Assembly (NCBI GenBank): GCA_040902425.1
Contig: JBBDXI010000077.1
Coordinates: 1 to 64,000, forward strand
Length of the DNA: 64,000 nucleotides
Origin: JBBDXI01 sp040902425
GTDB taxonomy: Bacteria; Planctomycetota; Phycisphaerae; Phycisphaerales; UBA1924
Reading direction: 5' to 3'
The position numbers and the translations under genes were made by a program. The number at the start of each line of letters is the position of its first letter. Within the stretch, counting starts at the first letter, position 1. Below are positions 42,960 through 51,673 of this stretch, in pieces. Below the pieces are notes generated by a model. The model was not told the origin of the DNA. It searched no databases and saw only the letters and a list, made by a program, of their open reading frames with translations.

Positions 42960-43792
42960 CGCGGGCCCCGGAGTACACGATCCCCGACGCGACCGAGGGC
43001 CTGCCCGACCAGCCGATCGCGAAGGAGCCGGTCACGCCCGGCGAGCGGCGGGCGACGACGTTCCGCGTGTGGCGGGGCGACGCCGGGGGCGGGCGCTTCG
43101 AGACCTACACGATCGAGGTCGGCGAGGGGATGGTGGTGCTCGACTGCATCCACCAGATCCAGGCGGAGCACCAGCCCGACCTCGCCTGCCGCTGGAACTG
43201 CAAGGCGGGCAAGTGCGGGAGCTGCAGCGCGGAGGTGAACGGCAAGCCGCGCCTGATGTGCATGACCCGCATGAGCGAGTTCGAGCGGGGCGAGGTGGTG
43301 ACGGTCGAGCCGATGAAGGCCTTCCCGCTGATCCGCGACCTGGTGACCGATGTGTCGTGGAACTTCCGCGTGAAGCAGAAGATCCGCCCGTTCAAGCCCC
43401 GCACGCCCGACGCCCCCGACGGCACGTGGCGGATGCAGCAGGAGGATGTGGACCGGGTCCAGGAGTTCCGCAAGTGCATCGAGTGCTTCCTGTGCCAGGA
43501 TGTGTGCCACGTCCTGCGCGACCACCACAAGCACGAGGAGTTCATCGGGCCGCGGTTCCTGATCTACGCCGCGGCCCTGGAGATGCACCCGCTGGACACG
43601 GAGGACCGGATCGCCGACCTGAAGGACCGGGACGGGATCGGCTACTGCAACATCACCAAGTGCTGCACGAAGGTGTGCCCGGAGCACATCACGATCACCG
43701 ACAACGGGATCATCCCGCTGAAGGAGCGGGTGGTGGACGAGTTCTATGACCCGGTGAAGAAGCTGTTCCGGATTTTCAGGCCGAAGCAGTAG
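42956..43792 (+). CDS. sdhB: Succinate dehydrogenase iron-sulfur subunit
   Basis: A 278-residue SdhB. The [2Fe-2S] site is WNCKAGKCGSCSAEVNGKPRLMC. The ferredoxin-like part has CIECFLCQDVCHV and CNITKCCTKVCPEHI, giving the [4Fe-4S] and [3Fe-4S] ligands. It carries electrons from the flavin to the membrane quinone site. The N-terminus is extended by about 35 residues relative to E. coli. It ends the four-gene operon anchor-sdhA-cupin-sdhB, with an ATGA overlap to the cupin gene. Confidence 0.95.
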   Translation: MTRAPEYTIPDATEGLPDQPIAKEPVTPGERRATTFRVWRGDAGGGRFETYTIEVGEGMVVLDCIHQIQAEHQPDLACRWNCKAGKCGSCSAEVNGKPRLMCMTRMSEFERGEVVTVEPMKAFPLIRDLVTDVSWNFRVKQKIRPFKPRTPDAPDGTWRMQQEDVDRVQEFRKCIECFLCQDVCHVLRDHHKHEEFIGPRFLIYAAALEMHPLDTEDRIADLKDRDGIGYCNITKCCTKVCPEHITITDNGIIPLKERVVDEFYDPVKKLFRIFRPKQ

Positions 43793-43969
43793 GCCTGAGC
43801 CGAGCTTCGCCGCCCCGCACCGGGGTTCCCCGCGACCCGCTGAGTCGCCCTGCCGGTCGTTTGCCCCAGCGAAGTGCCCCCCGATGCGCTCCGGGTTCGC
43901 CGGGCCGATCAAATAGGCGTTGCGTGCGCCGCGAGAGAGGTTATCCTGAGGGCCTTCCGGAGTGCTCCC

Positions 43970-46873
43970 TTGGCCACCACACGGGTCGCGTCGGCGGCGG
44001 CGGCGCTCATCCTCCTGGCGGGCCAGGCGGCGGGGCAGGAGAGTTACCGCTACACCGGGCCCAACCTGGGGAGCTGGCACAACAGTTTCTACTGGGAGCC
44101 CGGCGGCGTCCCCGGCATCAACATGAACGGGGCGTACGTGACGGTGGACCTGCAGCCGGTCTCCCTCAACAACGGCGACCGCCCTTTCATCACGTCCCTG
44201 TCTGCGCCCTCGGGCATGTGGGTGCAGGCCGGGGGGCTGACGGTGTCGCTCACAGCCAGCGTCACGGGGCTGGATATCCGGCAGACGGAGTCGCTGCTGG
44301 GGCTCTTTTGCGGCAGCCTCATCATCTCCGGGGACTCGTTCTGGCGGGGCGGGCTCATCTGGAGCTCCGACGCGCGGAACACCGGGTCGCTCACGATGAC
44401 CTCGGCGGGTGCGCTGTGCTGCGGCAACCCCCGGGTCCGCGGCACGTTCAAGAACGAGGGCACCGTCCTCCAGTCCCACACCCTCACCCTCCAGGAGGGC
44501 GCCTTCGTCCTCAACGAGCAGGCCTGGACGATCAACGGCGATATCGGCGAGTTCCCCAACAACGTCCCAAACGGGAACTTCCGCAACTCCGGGACGCTCG
44601 TTCGCAGCGGGCCCACCACCCGCGACATCAGCTCCAACTTCGTCAACGACGGGCAGCTCACCTCCGACGACGGCCAGCTCCGCCTCACCGGCTACGACAT
44701 CATCGTGCGCGGCACCATCACCCTGGCCAACAACGGCTCGCTGTATGTCTCCCAGCGCTACCAGACGGGCAGCGCGCCCGCCAACCGCCTGGGCTTCAGC
44801 GCCTCGGGCCTGGGCGACCTCATCCTCACCACCGGGCACCACATCGTCCTCGACGCCGTCGAGGCCGATCTCTCCACCAGCTCCCCCCACGGGCTCTGGG
44901 TCGATGGGGGGATCATCCAGCTTGATGAGGACCTTACAAATCTGGGGCTGATGACCCTCCACGCCGGCCGGCTCCAGGGGGGGCACGCGGTCGTGAACGA
45001 GGAGGGGGCGCAGCTGGTCTGGGGGAACGGGGTCGGTGGGGCCGTGCTGGCGGCGGGGCTCGCCAACGCCGGCCTGGTCACGCTGCGCGGCCTGATCCCG
45101 CTCGACGGGGGCCTGGTGCTCAACGCTCCGGCCGGCATCCTGGATATCTCCGCGGGCGGCTTCCTGAACGTGCAGGGCACGACCAACCTCATCCACAACT
45201 TCGGCCTCCTGCGCAAGTCGGTCAGCTCCACCGGCGCGGGGGCGCTGGGGGCGCCGCTCCGGATGGAAGGCGGGCGCATCGCGGCGGAGCGGCATTCGCT
45301 CGTCCTCAACCGGGACAGCACGTGGGGCGGCGCCTCGCGCGTGGACATCGGGCCCAGCCCGGACGCCCGGCTGGCGTTCGAGGGCGGGACGCACGTGTTC
45401 ACGGGCGGCGAGGCCGTGATCCAGGGGAGCCAGGGGGCCCTTGAGCTCGGCGGCTCGCTCGGCCCCGTCATGATCCTCGCCGGCGGACGCATCCACAACC
45501 AGCTCACGGGCGCCGCCGAGTTCCGCGTGACCGCCCTGCTCGAGTGCCAGCCGCAGTTGAGTTTCCGCAACTCCGGCACGCTGCGCCTGACCCAGGGGGG
45601 GACCATCGACGGGGGGCCGTCGATCGGCTTCGTCAACGTCGGTCTCATGCACCTCAACGGGGGCATCCTCCTCGGCGGGATCGACAACGACGGCTACGCC
45701 GTCCTCGATGGGGCGGTTGATGTCGGCGTTGTGGGCGGCGCCGACGGGTCGCTCGTGAACAGCGAGGGGGCCACATTCGAGATGGTCCAGGGCTCGGTGC
45801 GGGTGCGCGCCGTGACCTCCTCCTTCGAGAACCGCGGGACGACGGTCAAGAACACCACCTCGCAGGCGTTCATCTCCGGGGCCGGCGTGTTCCGCAACCC
45901 GGGGTCCCTGCAGGTCCGCGCCGGCAACCTGGCCATCTCCGCCTCGATCCCGCAGCTCCAGAACGGCCTGCTCACCGGCGGCGCGTGGATCGTCTTCCCG
46001 GGGGCCACCCTGACGCTCCCGATGAACGTCACCCGCATCGCCGAGGGCACGCACGTCTCGGGGGGCTCGCAGAGCATGCCCTCGCTGCCGACGCTCAACC
46101 GCGTGGAGGGGGACCTGCGCGTGAGGGAGACCCTCACTCTCCAAGGGGCCCTGCTGCTGCTGACGCCGGGCGCGCCGGCCGCCGAGGGGGCACGCCTGAC
46201 GATCGACCCCGGCTGGCTCACCGTGCCCAACGGCGTCGAGAACGGGAACCTGGAAGACCCCCTCTCCGAGATCGAGGAGGTCTTCGTGCCGGCGCGGTCT
46301 GGGGAGCCCCGCCTCGTGACTCCCCTGCTCACCAGCCACGCCCGCCTCGTCCCCGGCGGGCACGACCGCCCCGGCCCCTTCAACCTCACCGGCAACCTGC
46401 TGCTCCGCCCGGGCGGGCGGCTCCTGGTGGAACTGGGCGGCCTGCTCCCCGTCGCCGAGCACGACCGGTTCGTGATCACCGGCAGCGCCACCCTGGCGGG
46501 GACGCTCGACCTGACGCTGATCGACGGGTTCGTGCCCCAGATCGGGCAGCAGTTCACCGTGCTGACGACATCCGGCGGGGTCTCCGGCGTGTTCAGCGCG
46601 GTGCTCCCGCCGCCGGACATGCCCCCCGGCCTGGGGTTCAGCGTCCTGTACACGGCGAACGCCGTGACCCTGCAGGTCGGGCCGGGGTGCTATCCAAACT
46701 GCGACTCCTCGACCACGGCGCCCCTGCTTAACGTCGCCGACTTCGGCTGCTTCCTCTCCCGCTACGCCGCCGGGCACGCCTACGCCAACTGCGACGCCTC
46801 CACCCAGCCGCCGGTGCTGAACGTCGCCGACTTCGGCTGCTTCCTTCAGCGGTACGCCGCGGGCTGCCCCTGA
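43970..46873 (+). CDS. Large secreted beta-repeat protein with two GC-type dockerin repeats
   Basis: A 967-residue exported protein. TTG at 43970 (GGAG eight bases upstream) opens a signal peptide ending AAGQ; a GTG 32 codons earlier gives an unlikely leader. The body is a run of beta-strand repeats rich in G, N and T, with recurrent NSGTLxxxxG / NxGLxxLxxG units (FRNSGTLVRSG, LANAGLVTLRG, FVNVGLMHLNG, FENRGTTVKN), typical of parallel beta-helix autotransporter-like surfaces. A segment near 860-900 resembles an autotransporter pre-barrel module (LGGLLPVAEHDRFVITGSATLAGTLDLT, in parts). Two dockerin repeats end it; the first lacks its last Cys (RYAAGHAYANCD). The 3' end overlaps the convergent adaptor gene by 28 bases. 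Confidence 0.8.
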   Translation: MATTRVASAAAALILLAGQAAGQESYRYTGPNLGSWHNSFYWEPGGVPGINMNGAYVTVDLQPVSLNNGDRPFITSLSAPSGMWVQAGGLTVSLTASVTGLDIRQTESLLGLFCGSLIISGDSFWRGGLIWSSDARNTGSLTMTSAGALCCGNPRVRGTFKNEGTVLQSHTLTLQEGAFVLNEQAWTINGDIGEFPNNVPNGNFRNSGTLVRSGPTTRDISSNFVNDGQLTSDDGQLRLTGYDIIVRGTITLANNGSLYVSQRYQTGSAPANRLGFSASGLGDLILTTGHHIVLDAVEADLSTSSPHGLWVDGGIIQLDEDLTNLGLMTLHAGRLQGGHAVVNEEGAQLVWGNGVGGAVLAAGLANAGLVTLRGLIPLDGGLVLNAPAGILDISAGGFLNVQGTTNLIHNFGLLRKSVSSTGAGALGAPLRMEGGRIAAERHSLVLNRDSTWGGASRVDIGPSPDARLAFEGGTHVFTGGEAVIQGSQGALELGGSLGPVMILAGGRIHNQLTGAAEFRVTALLECQPQLSFRNSGTLRLTQGGTIDGGPSIGFVNVGLMHLNGGILLGGIDNDGYAVLDGAVDVGVVGGADGSLVNSEGATFEMVQGSVRVRAVTSSFENRGTTVKNTTSQAFISGAGVFRNPGSLQVRAGNLAISASIPQLQNGLLTGGAWIVFPGATLTLPMNVTRIAEGTHVSGGSQSMPSLPTLNRVEGDLRVRETLTLQGALLLLTPGAPAAEGARLTIDPGWLTVPNGVENGNLEDPLSEIEEVFVPARSGEPRLVTPLLTSHARLVPGGHDRPGPFNLTGNLLLRPGGRLLVELGGLLPVAEHDRFVITGSATLAGTLDLTLIDGFVPQIGQQFTVLTTSGGVSGVFSAVLPPPDMPPGLGFSVLYTANAVTLQVGPGCYPNCDSSTTAPLLNVADFGCFLSRYAAGHAYANCDASTQPPVLNVADFGCFLQRYAAGCP

Positions 46874-48000
46874 GGGCCGGCGGCCGGCGGCGCCGCCGGC
46901 GGCCGCGCCCCCGAGGCATCGATGTAGACATCCACGAGCTGCCCCGGGTACAGCGGCAGCCCCTCCGGCGCATCCACGCTGAAGAGCACCTCGACCACGC
47001 GCGTGTCCACCCGCTCGGTCGTGGACCCGCTGAGGTCGGTCTTCGGCAGCGCCAGGGGCTCGATGCGGATCATCGTGAGCGGGGCCGTGATCGCCCGCTG
47101 GCCGCGGATGCGGGCGACGCCGCGGGCGCCCCGGACCAGCAGCGGAAGGTCCTCCTCATCCACGCGGGCGCGGATGTGCAGGCGCGACAGGTCGCCCAGG
47201 ATCATCGCGGCCGTGGCGGCATCCGCGGGAACGAACTCTCCGGCGTCGATGTTCCGCTTCAGGACGTGCGCGCCGAGGGGGGCGCGGACGGTCCGCCGGT
47301 CGAGCAGCGCCTGCGTGGCGGCCACGCCGGCCTCCGCCTCCGCGAGGCGGGCCCGGGCGACCTCGACATCCGGGCCCCATGCGCCGGCCCTGAGCAGGGC
47401 GAGGCGGGCGCTGGCCTCCTCCAGGCGCGCCCGCGCGCCCTCCAGGGCCAGCCAGCGCCGGCGGACCTCGTAATCGGTGGCCGCGGTCTGCCGCTGCGCC
47501 TCGCTCAGCCGCTCCCACTGTTCGGTCCAGTCGGCGACCTCGGCCTGGAGGGCGCGGACCTGCGCCTCCACCGGCGGGATGTCTTCCGGGCGCGGCTCGG
47601 CCTCGATGCGGCGCAGGGCGGCCGCGGCACTATCGCGGGCGGCGCGGGCCTGGGCGAGCTGGGCGGTGAAGGGGCGCGGGTCGAGCTCGAAGAGCGGGTC
47701 GCCGGCGTTGACGCGGTCGCCGACCTCCACGAACACCCGCATCGCCAGCGCGCCCTCCGGGGCCGCGATGCGCACATCCCGCGTGGCGGGCTCGACGATC
47801 CCCGTGGCCGCGATCCCGCTCTGGAACGGGTTCACCGAGGGCTCGGCCTCCAGCGGCACGCGGGGCGGCTCGTGCTGGGCGGTCGAGACGGTGTAGATCG
47901 CCAGGGCGAGGCCCGCGGCGGCGAGGATGATGGTGGCCCAGCGGATCATGTGTGGTGCGGTGAGACGGTGGAGGTTCAGGCGGTGAATCGTAGTGGTCAC
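46846..48000 (-). CDS. HlyD/MacA-type periplasmic adaptor of an ABC exporter
   Basis: A 384-residue membrane-fusion protein. One N-terminal membrane segment (IRWATIILAAAGLALAIYTV) is followed by a biotinyl-lipoyl half motif (GIVEPATRDVRIAAPEGALAMRVFVEVGDRVNAGDPLFELD), a long coiled-coil hairpin (residues ~110-235, rich in A/R/E) and the second lipoyl half (RRTVRAPLGAHVLKRNIDAGEFV). Beta-barrel and membrane-proximal parts lie after it. The GTG at 48000 overlaps the stop of the ATPase gene (GTGA); a start 12 codons upstream (48036) is possible. It completes a permease-ATPase-adaptor exporter set. Confidence 0.8.
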   Translation of the reverse strand: MTTTIHRLNLHRLTAPHMIRWATIILAAAGLALAIYTVSTAQHEPPRVPLEAEPSVNPFQSGIAATGIVEPATRDVRIAAPEGALAMRVFVEVGDRVNAGDPLFELDPRPFTAQLAQARAARDSAAAALRRIEAEPRPEDIPPVEAQVRALQAEVADWTEQWERLSEAQRQTAATDYEVRRRWLALEGARARLEEASARLALLRAGAWGPDVEVARARLAEAEAGVAATQALLDRRTVRAPLGAHVLKRNIDAGEFVPADAATAAMILGDLSRLHIRARVDEEDLPLLVRGARGVARIRGQRAITAPLTMIRIEPLALPKTDLSGSTTERVDTRVVEVLFSVDAPEGLPLYPGQLVDVYIDASGARPPAAPPAAGPQGQPAAYR

Positions 48001-48793
48001 TTGCCGTCGGCGGCCTCGTCGTACCTGGGAATCCATCGGGCCTCCTCCTCGACGATCCTGGAGGGGTGGTCCTTCAGGCGGCCGTCCTCCATCTCCTCGA
48101 TCCGGTCGGCGTAGTGGAAGATGCGGGCGTCGTGGGTCACGACGAGGACCGTCCGCGGGCGTCGTGCCCGCGGCTGGCGGCGTGGATCAGTTCCATGACG
48201 GATTGGCCCGTGCGGGCGTCGAGGTTGGCGGTGGGCTCATCGCAGACGAGCAGGGCGGGGTCGCCGACCAGGGCGCGGGCGATGGCCACCCGCTGCTGCA
48301 TGCCCCCGCTGAGCTGGGAGGGCTTGTCGCCGGCGCGCCCGCCGAGGCCGACATCCTCCAGGGCCTTCTGGGCCCGGCGCATCGCCTCGGCCCGCGGGAT
48401 GCCCCGGATCAGCAGCGGGACGGAGGCGTTCTCGCGGACGGTCAGGGCGGGGATCAGGTTGAACTGCTGGAACACGAAGCCGACCAGCTCGCCCCGCCGG
48501 GCGGTGCGCCGGTCCTGCGCCAGGTCCTTCCAGTCCGTGCCGTAGATGCGCACCTCGCCCTCGTCGGCGTCGAGGACGCCGCTGATGACGGAGATCAGCG
48601 TGGTCTTCCCGCACCCGCTGGGCCCGACGAGCATGACCAGCCGCCCCGGCAGGACATCCATGTCGATCCCGCGGAGGGCCTTCACGGCGGCGCCCGCGCT
48701 GCCGAAGGTCTTCCGGACGCCCCGCACGCGGATCGAGGGCTCGACCGGCGGCGTCCCGGGCGCTGCGCCCGGCCCGGCGGCGGCGGCCGTCAC
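47997..48793 (-). pseudogene. ABC exporter ATPase with a one-base frameshift
   Basis: The gene is a MacB/LolD/DevA-type ATPase. From GTG 48793 the frame gives Walker A GPSGCGKTT, the Q-loop FQQFNLIPALT, signature LSGGMQQR and Walker B ALLVCDEPTANLDART, and then stops at 48137 with SRGHDARGRSSS. The missing end is in another frame: TVLVVTHDARIFHYADRIEEMEDG, through to a stop at 47997. It holds the H-loop His. The whole stretch is 797 bases, one short of 266 codons, so one base is missing near 48155-48175, inside an eight-base-pair inverted repeat (CCGCGGGC/GCCCGCGG). It may be an assembly error, real loss, or recoding. It overlaps permease and adaptor genes by GTGA. Confidence 0.85.
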
Positions 48794-49917
48794 TTGAACA
48801 CCACCGCGGGCTCCAGCCGCAGGACGCGGGAGAGGGAGAGCAGGCTGCCGAGGCTCACGCAGGCCACCATGGCGAACAGGGCCACGAACATGAGCTGCCA
48901 GGGGAAGTACACGGCGAGCTCGGCGCCCGGCTTGCGCCCGGCGAGCGAGAAGAGGCCCGCGCCCCCGACGCCGATCCCGAAGCCGACCACCCCCACCACC
49001 ACCGCCTGGAGCAGGATCATGCCGATCAGCGTGGCGCGCCGGGCGCCCATGGCCTTCAGCACGGCGAAGTTGCGCAGGTTGTCCACCGTGAACTGGTAGA
49101 AGATCGCCGCCGAGACCACCAGCCCCACGATGAACCCCAGCAGCACCGTGATCCCGAAGTTGATGCCGATCCCGGTCTCGGCCATGATGAACCGGACGGT
49201 GCGCCAGCGCATCTCGTCGGGCGTGAGCGCCGCCAGGCCCGGGACCCGGTTGATGCGCGCCTGGACCTCGCGCCGATCCACGCCGTCCTTCACGCCGACA
49301 AGGACGTACGAGAGTTTGTTGCGTCCGAGGGGGACGAAGTTGACCGCGTTGGGGTAGGTGGTGAAGACGATGGCCGGGGAGTCGAAGCCGGCCTTGGCCC
49401 GGGCGAAGCCAACGACGACCGCCCGGCGGTCGTTGAGCTTCAGCACGGTGCCGATCTGCGGGTCCTCCAGCTTCCCCCGGGCGGAGTCCTCGACGATGAC
49501 CGCATCGGCGATGCGGAGGTCCTCCAAGCGTCCCTCGAGCATCTCGGGCGGTCGGCCGACCATTGTGCTGCGGCTGATCCCGACGATGTTTACGGAGCGG
49601 AAGTTGCCGCCGGGCAGCTCGGCCACCGCGCGGATGTTGAAGAAGGGCTCCGCCCACGCCACGCCGGGAACCGATCGGACGCGGTTCAGGTCCGCGTCGC
49701 TCAGGTTCCGCGTCTCGGAGACCCACTTGACGTGCGGGTCGGTCACCCACAGATCGGCCTGCGAGATGTTCTGCAGCGGCCCGGTGGCCCGGAGCATCAG
49801 CCCGAGGAAGATCGAGCCCTGCTGGGTGATGAGCAGCACGGCGAACGCCAGCCCCATGACGAGCGACAGGTACTTGCCCCGGTCTCCCAGGAGCATCTTG
49901 AGCGCAACGCTGAACAC
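48790..49917 (-). CDS. FtsX/MacB-like ABC exporter permease
   Basis: A 375-residue permease with an N-terminal membrane segment (LSLVMGLAFAVLLITQQGSIF), a large periplasmic MacB_PCD-like domain (about 50-235, e.g. LWVTDPHVKWVSETRNLSDADLNRVR), and three C-terminal spans typical of FtsX-like permeases (from VRFIMAETGIGINFG onward). It resembles DevC-like and MacB permeases. The GTG at 49917 has GGAGG five bases upstream. The gene order is permease-ATPase-adaptor, all with GTGA overlaps, so the set is one operon. The cargo is unknown; lipid, glycolipid or small hydrophobic compounds are typical of the family. Confidence 0.85.
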   Translation of the reverse strand: MFSVALKMLLGDRGKYLSLVMGLAFAVLLITQQGSIFLGLMLRATGPLQNISQADLWVTDPHVKWVSETRNLSDADLNRVRSVPGVAWAEPFFNIRAVAELPGGNFRSVNIVGISRSTMVGRPPEMLEGRLEDLRIADAVIVEDSARGKLEDPQIGTVLKLNDRRAVVVGFARAKAGFDSPAIVFTTYPNAVNFVPLGRNKLSYVLVGVKDGVDRREVQARINRVPGLAALTPDEMRWRTVRFIMAETGIGINFGITVLLGFIVGLVVSAAIFYQFTVDNLRNFAVLKAMGARRATLIGMILLQAVVVGVVGFGIGVGGAGLFSLAGRKPGAELAVYFPWQLMFVALFAMVACVSLGSLLSLSRVLRLEPAVVFK

Positions 49918-50005
49918 GATGCCTCCGTGCGGGCGCGGGCTGAATGCTTCCCCGCCGTGTAACCGAAGCGTAGGCAGCGGCGCTCGCAGCTCGCCCCACG
50001 CCGGC

Positions 50006-50128
50006 TCCTCTGTCTTCCTCCGTTGACTTCTCCGTTTTCCCTCTGTGTTCTCTTGTCCGTGAGGAGAGTGTCCGAAGAGAGGAACACAGAGGAAGACAGA
50101 GGGTCGGAACAGAGGAAGACAGAGGAGG
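50006..50128. repeat. Long inverted repeat of CTCTGTCTTCCTC / GAGGAAGACAGAG units
   Basis: CTCCTCTGTCTTCCTC (50006-50021) is the exact inverse complement of GAGGAAGACAGAGGAG (50113-50128). Inside it, CCTCTGTGTTCTC near 50041 pairs imperfectly with GAGGAACACAGAGG near 50080, and the GAGGAAGACAGAG unit is repeated at 50089-50101. The transcript of the upstream exporter leader, or the DNA, could form a long hairpin. It lies 89 bases upstream of the permease start. Confidence 0.85.
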
Positions 50129-50579
50129 TGTGGGCTGACTTGCGCGCGGCCTGCAACCGCGCGCCCGCTGAGCCCGGATATGCGGACGTGGCACGCGTGC
50201 CGCTGGCGCGCCTGCGGGCTGGAGATGACCATCCACGTTCTCATGGGCGACCGACCGTCGCCGCCTGATTCCAAGCCCACCCGCAAGCCCGCCGACAACC
50301 CGAGGTCGCCCCGGAGGGCTCCGCCGGTGCGCGATGGCCGCGCACTGAACGGATGACCTCCCGGGCGATGCAGGCCGGCGGCCGGCCCCTCTTGGAGGGG
50401 TGCGCGGCAGGTCCGCGCCGGGTGTTCCGGCGCGGGACGGGCTGCGTGCGCACCCCCCGCGCGAGGGGGCCTGCTTCCGACATCCCGTGGTTCGGCGTTC
50501 CCGGCGGTTGCCGGGGGCGCGCAGGGTGCGCGTTGGCCGCGGCGGTCACAAGACCCCCGCGGCCGCAAGGAGTATCCAC
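50129..50579. other. Non-coding region, no gene seen
   Basis: About 450 bases between the inverted repeat and the pseudopilin gene. The open frames here give only Arg/Pro/Gly-rich sequence without family features. It is GC-rich with several short inverted repeats, and probably contains the pseudopilin promoter and leader. Confidence 0.5.
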
Positions 50580-51605
50580 ATGTCTCGCAGGAATCAGAAC
50601 AGCAACACGACCCGTTTCGGCTTCACGCTCATCGAGCTGCTGGTCGTTATCGCGATCATCGCGCTGCTCATCGGGATCCTGCTGCCGGCGCTCGGCCAGG
50701 CCCGCCGGATCGCCCGGCAGATCACGTGCTCCAACAACGTCCGGACGCTCGTCCAGGGGTGCGTCATCTGGGCCCAGAACAACGACGACTTCTACCCCCT
50801 CCCGAGCCGCATCGACAAGCAGAACGACACGCTCCCCGCCCAGCCCCCGGGAAGCGAGCACAAGAAGGACCTGACCCGCCACATCCTCTCGCTCATGGTC
50901 TTCAACGGCGTGGCGCCCCCCGAGGTGCTGGTCAGCCCCGCCGAGGCCAGCGGGAACGTGGCCGTCTACGACCGCTACGCGTTCGATGCGCCGCCCGGTG
51001 CGGTGCAGGCGATCAAGGCGCTCTGGGACCCGCAGTTCCGGGCCACGCCCCTTGACGCCGCGATCGGCCCGGGCCAGGCGGCCACCGATCCCTCCCACCA
51101 GTCCTACGCCCTCACGCCGCCCTTCGGGAAGCGCCGGGCGCGCTGGAGCAACACCTTCACCAGCACGGAGGTGGTGATCGGGAACCGCGGGCCGTGCTTC
51201 ACGCTGACGGGCGGGGGCGGGGCCGGCTCGAGCTGGTCGCTCACCCCCGGGGTCTTCGGCGACCAGTCCACCACCCTGCTGATTCACGGCAGCCGCGTGA
51301 AGTGGGAGGGCAACGCGGGCTCCAACGACGGCCACGTCGAGTTCTACAGCCGGGCCGACCCGGAGTCGGTGGTCTTCACGTTCTCCGGCCTCCCCGCGGG
51401 GCAGAAGACGGCCCCCGACAACCTGCTCGTCAACGAGAACGACCAGACGCGGGCCTCCCTGGCCGGGCACGCCGCCGCGGGCGAGGCGGGCCTGGGCAGC
51501 TACACCGACCCGCACGTGGGGACGCAGGGGAACGCCTACCTGCGGCCCTACGCGGAGATGACCGGGACCAACGCGAGCCCGGCGATCCGCGTGTGGGTTG
51601 ACTGA
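50580..51605 (+). CDS. Planctomycete-type pseudopilin (type IV prepilin-like signal)
   Basis: A 341-residue protein with a class III signal: a short basic leader, then the cleavage motif G|FTLIELLVVIAIIALLIGILLP (residues ~13-34), followed by the typical ALGQARRIARQITCSNNVR. Prepilin peptidase would cleave after Gly and methylate Phe. The C-terminal globular domain contains NGDGHVEFY-like SNDGHVEFY and is common in the large planctomycetal pseudopilin families (DUF1559-like). Genomes of this phylum carry many such genes, with unknown function in secretion or surface structures. AAGGAG lies eight bases before the ATG. Confidence 0.85.
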   Translation: MSRRNQNSNTTRFGFTLIELLVVIAIIALLIGILLPALGQARRIARQITCSNNVRTLVQGCVIWAQNNDDFYPLPSRIDKQNDTLPAQPPGSEHKKDLTRHILSLMVFNGVAPPEVLVSPAEASGNVAVYDRYAFDAPPGAVQAIKALWDPQFRATPLDAAIGPGQAATDPSHQSYALTPPFGKRRARWSNTFTSTEVVIGNRGPCFTLTGGGGAGSSWSLTPGVFGDQSTTLLIHGSRVKWEGNAGSNDGHVEFYSRADPESVVFTFSGLPAGQKTAPDNLLVNENDQTRASLAGHAAAGEAGLGSYTDPHVGTQGNAYLRPYAEMTGTNASPAIRVWVD

Positions 51606-51661
51606 ATCTCCGTTGTGCGCGGGCCCGCCCTGTGACCGGGGCGGGCCCGCTTCGCCGCCCG

Positions 51662-51667
51662 TACGCT
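51662..51667 (+). promoter_or_regulatory. Putative leaderless -10 element (TACGCT)
   Basis: TACGCT is followed by six bases (GTCGCC) and the GTG of the WaaP-like kinase. No ribosome site is present. The position matches four other genes in this window. Confidence 0.5.
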
Positions 51668-51673
51668 GTCGCC

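Noticed and set aside
42821..46777. Very long minus-strand open frame opposite sdhB and the dockerin gene
   Set aside because: Low-complexity antisense; both plus-strand genes have clear domains.
50129..50579. Small gene before the pseudopilin
   Set aside because: Candidate frames are Arg/Gly/Pro-rich, lack ribosome sites and show no family motif.
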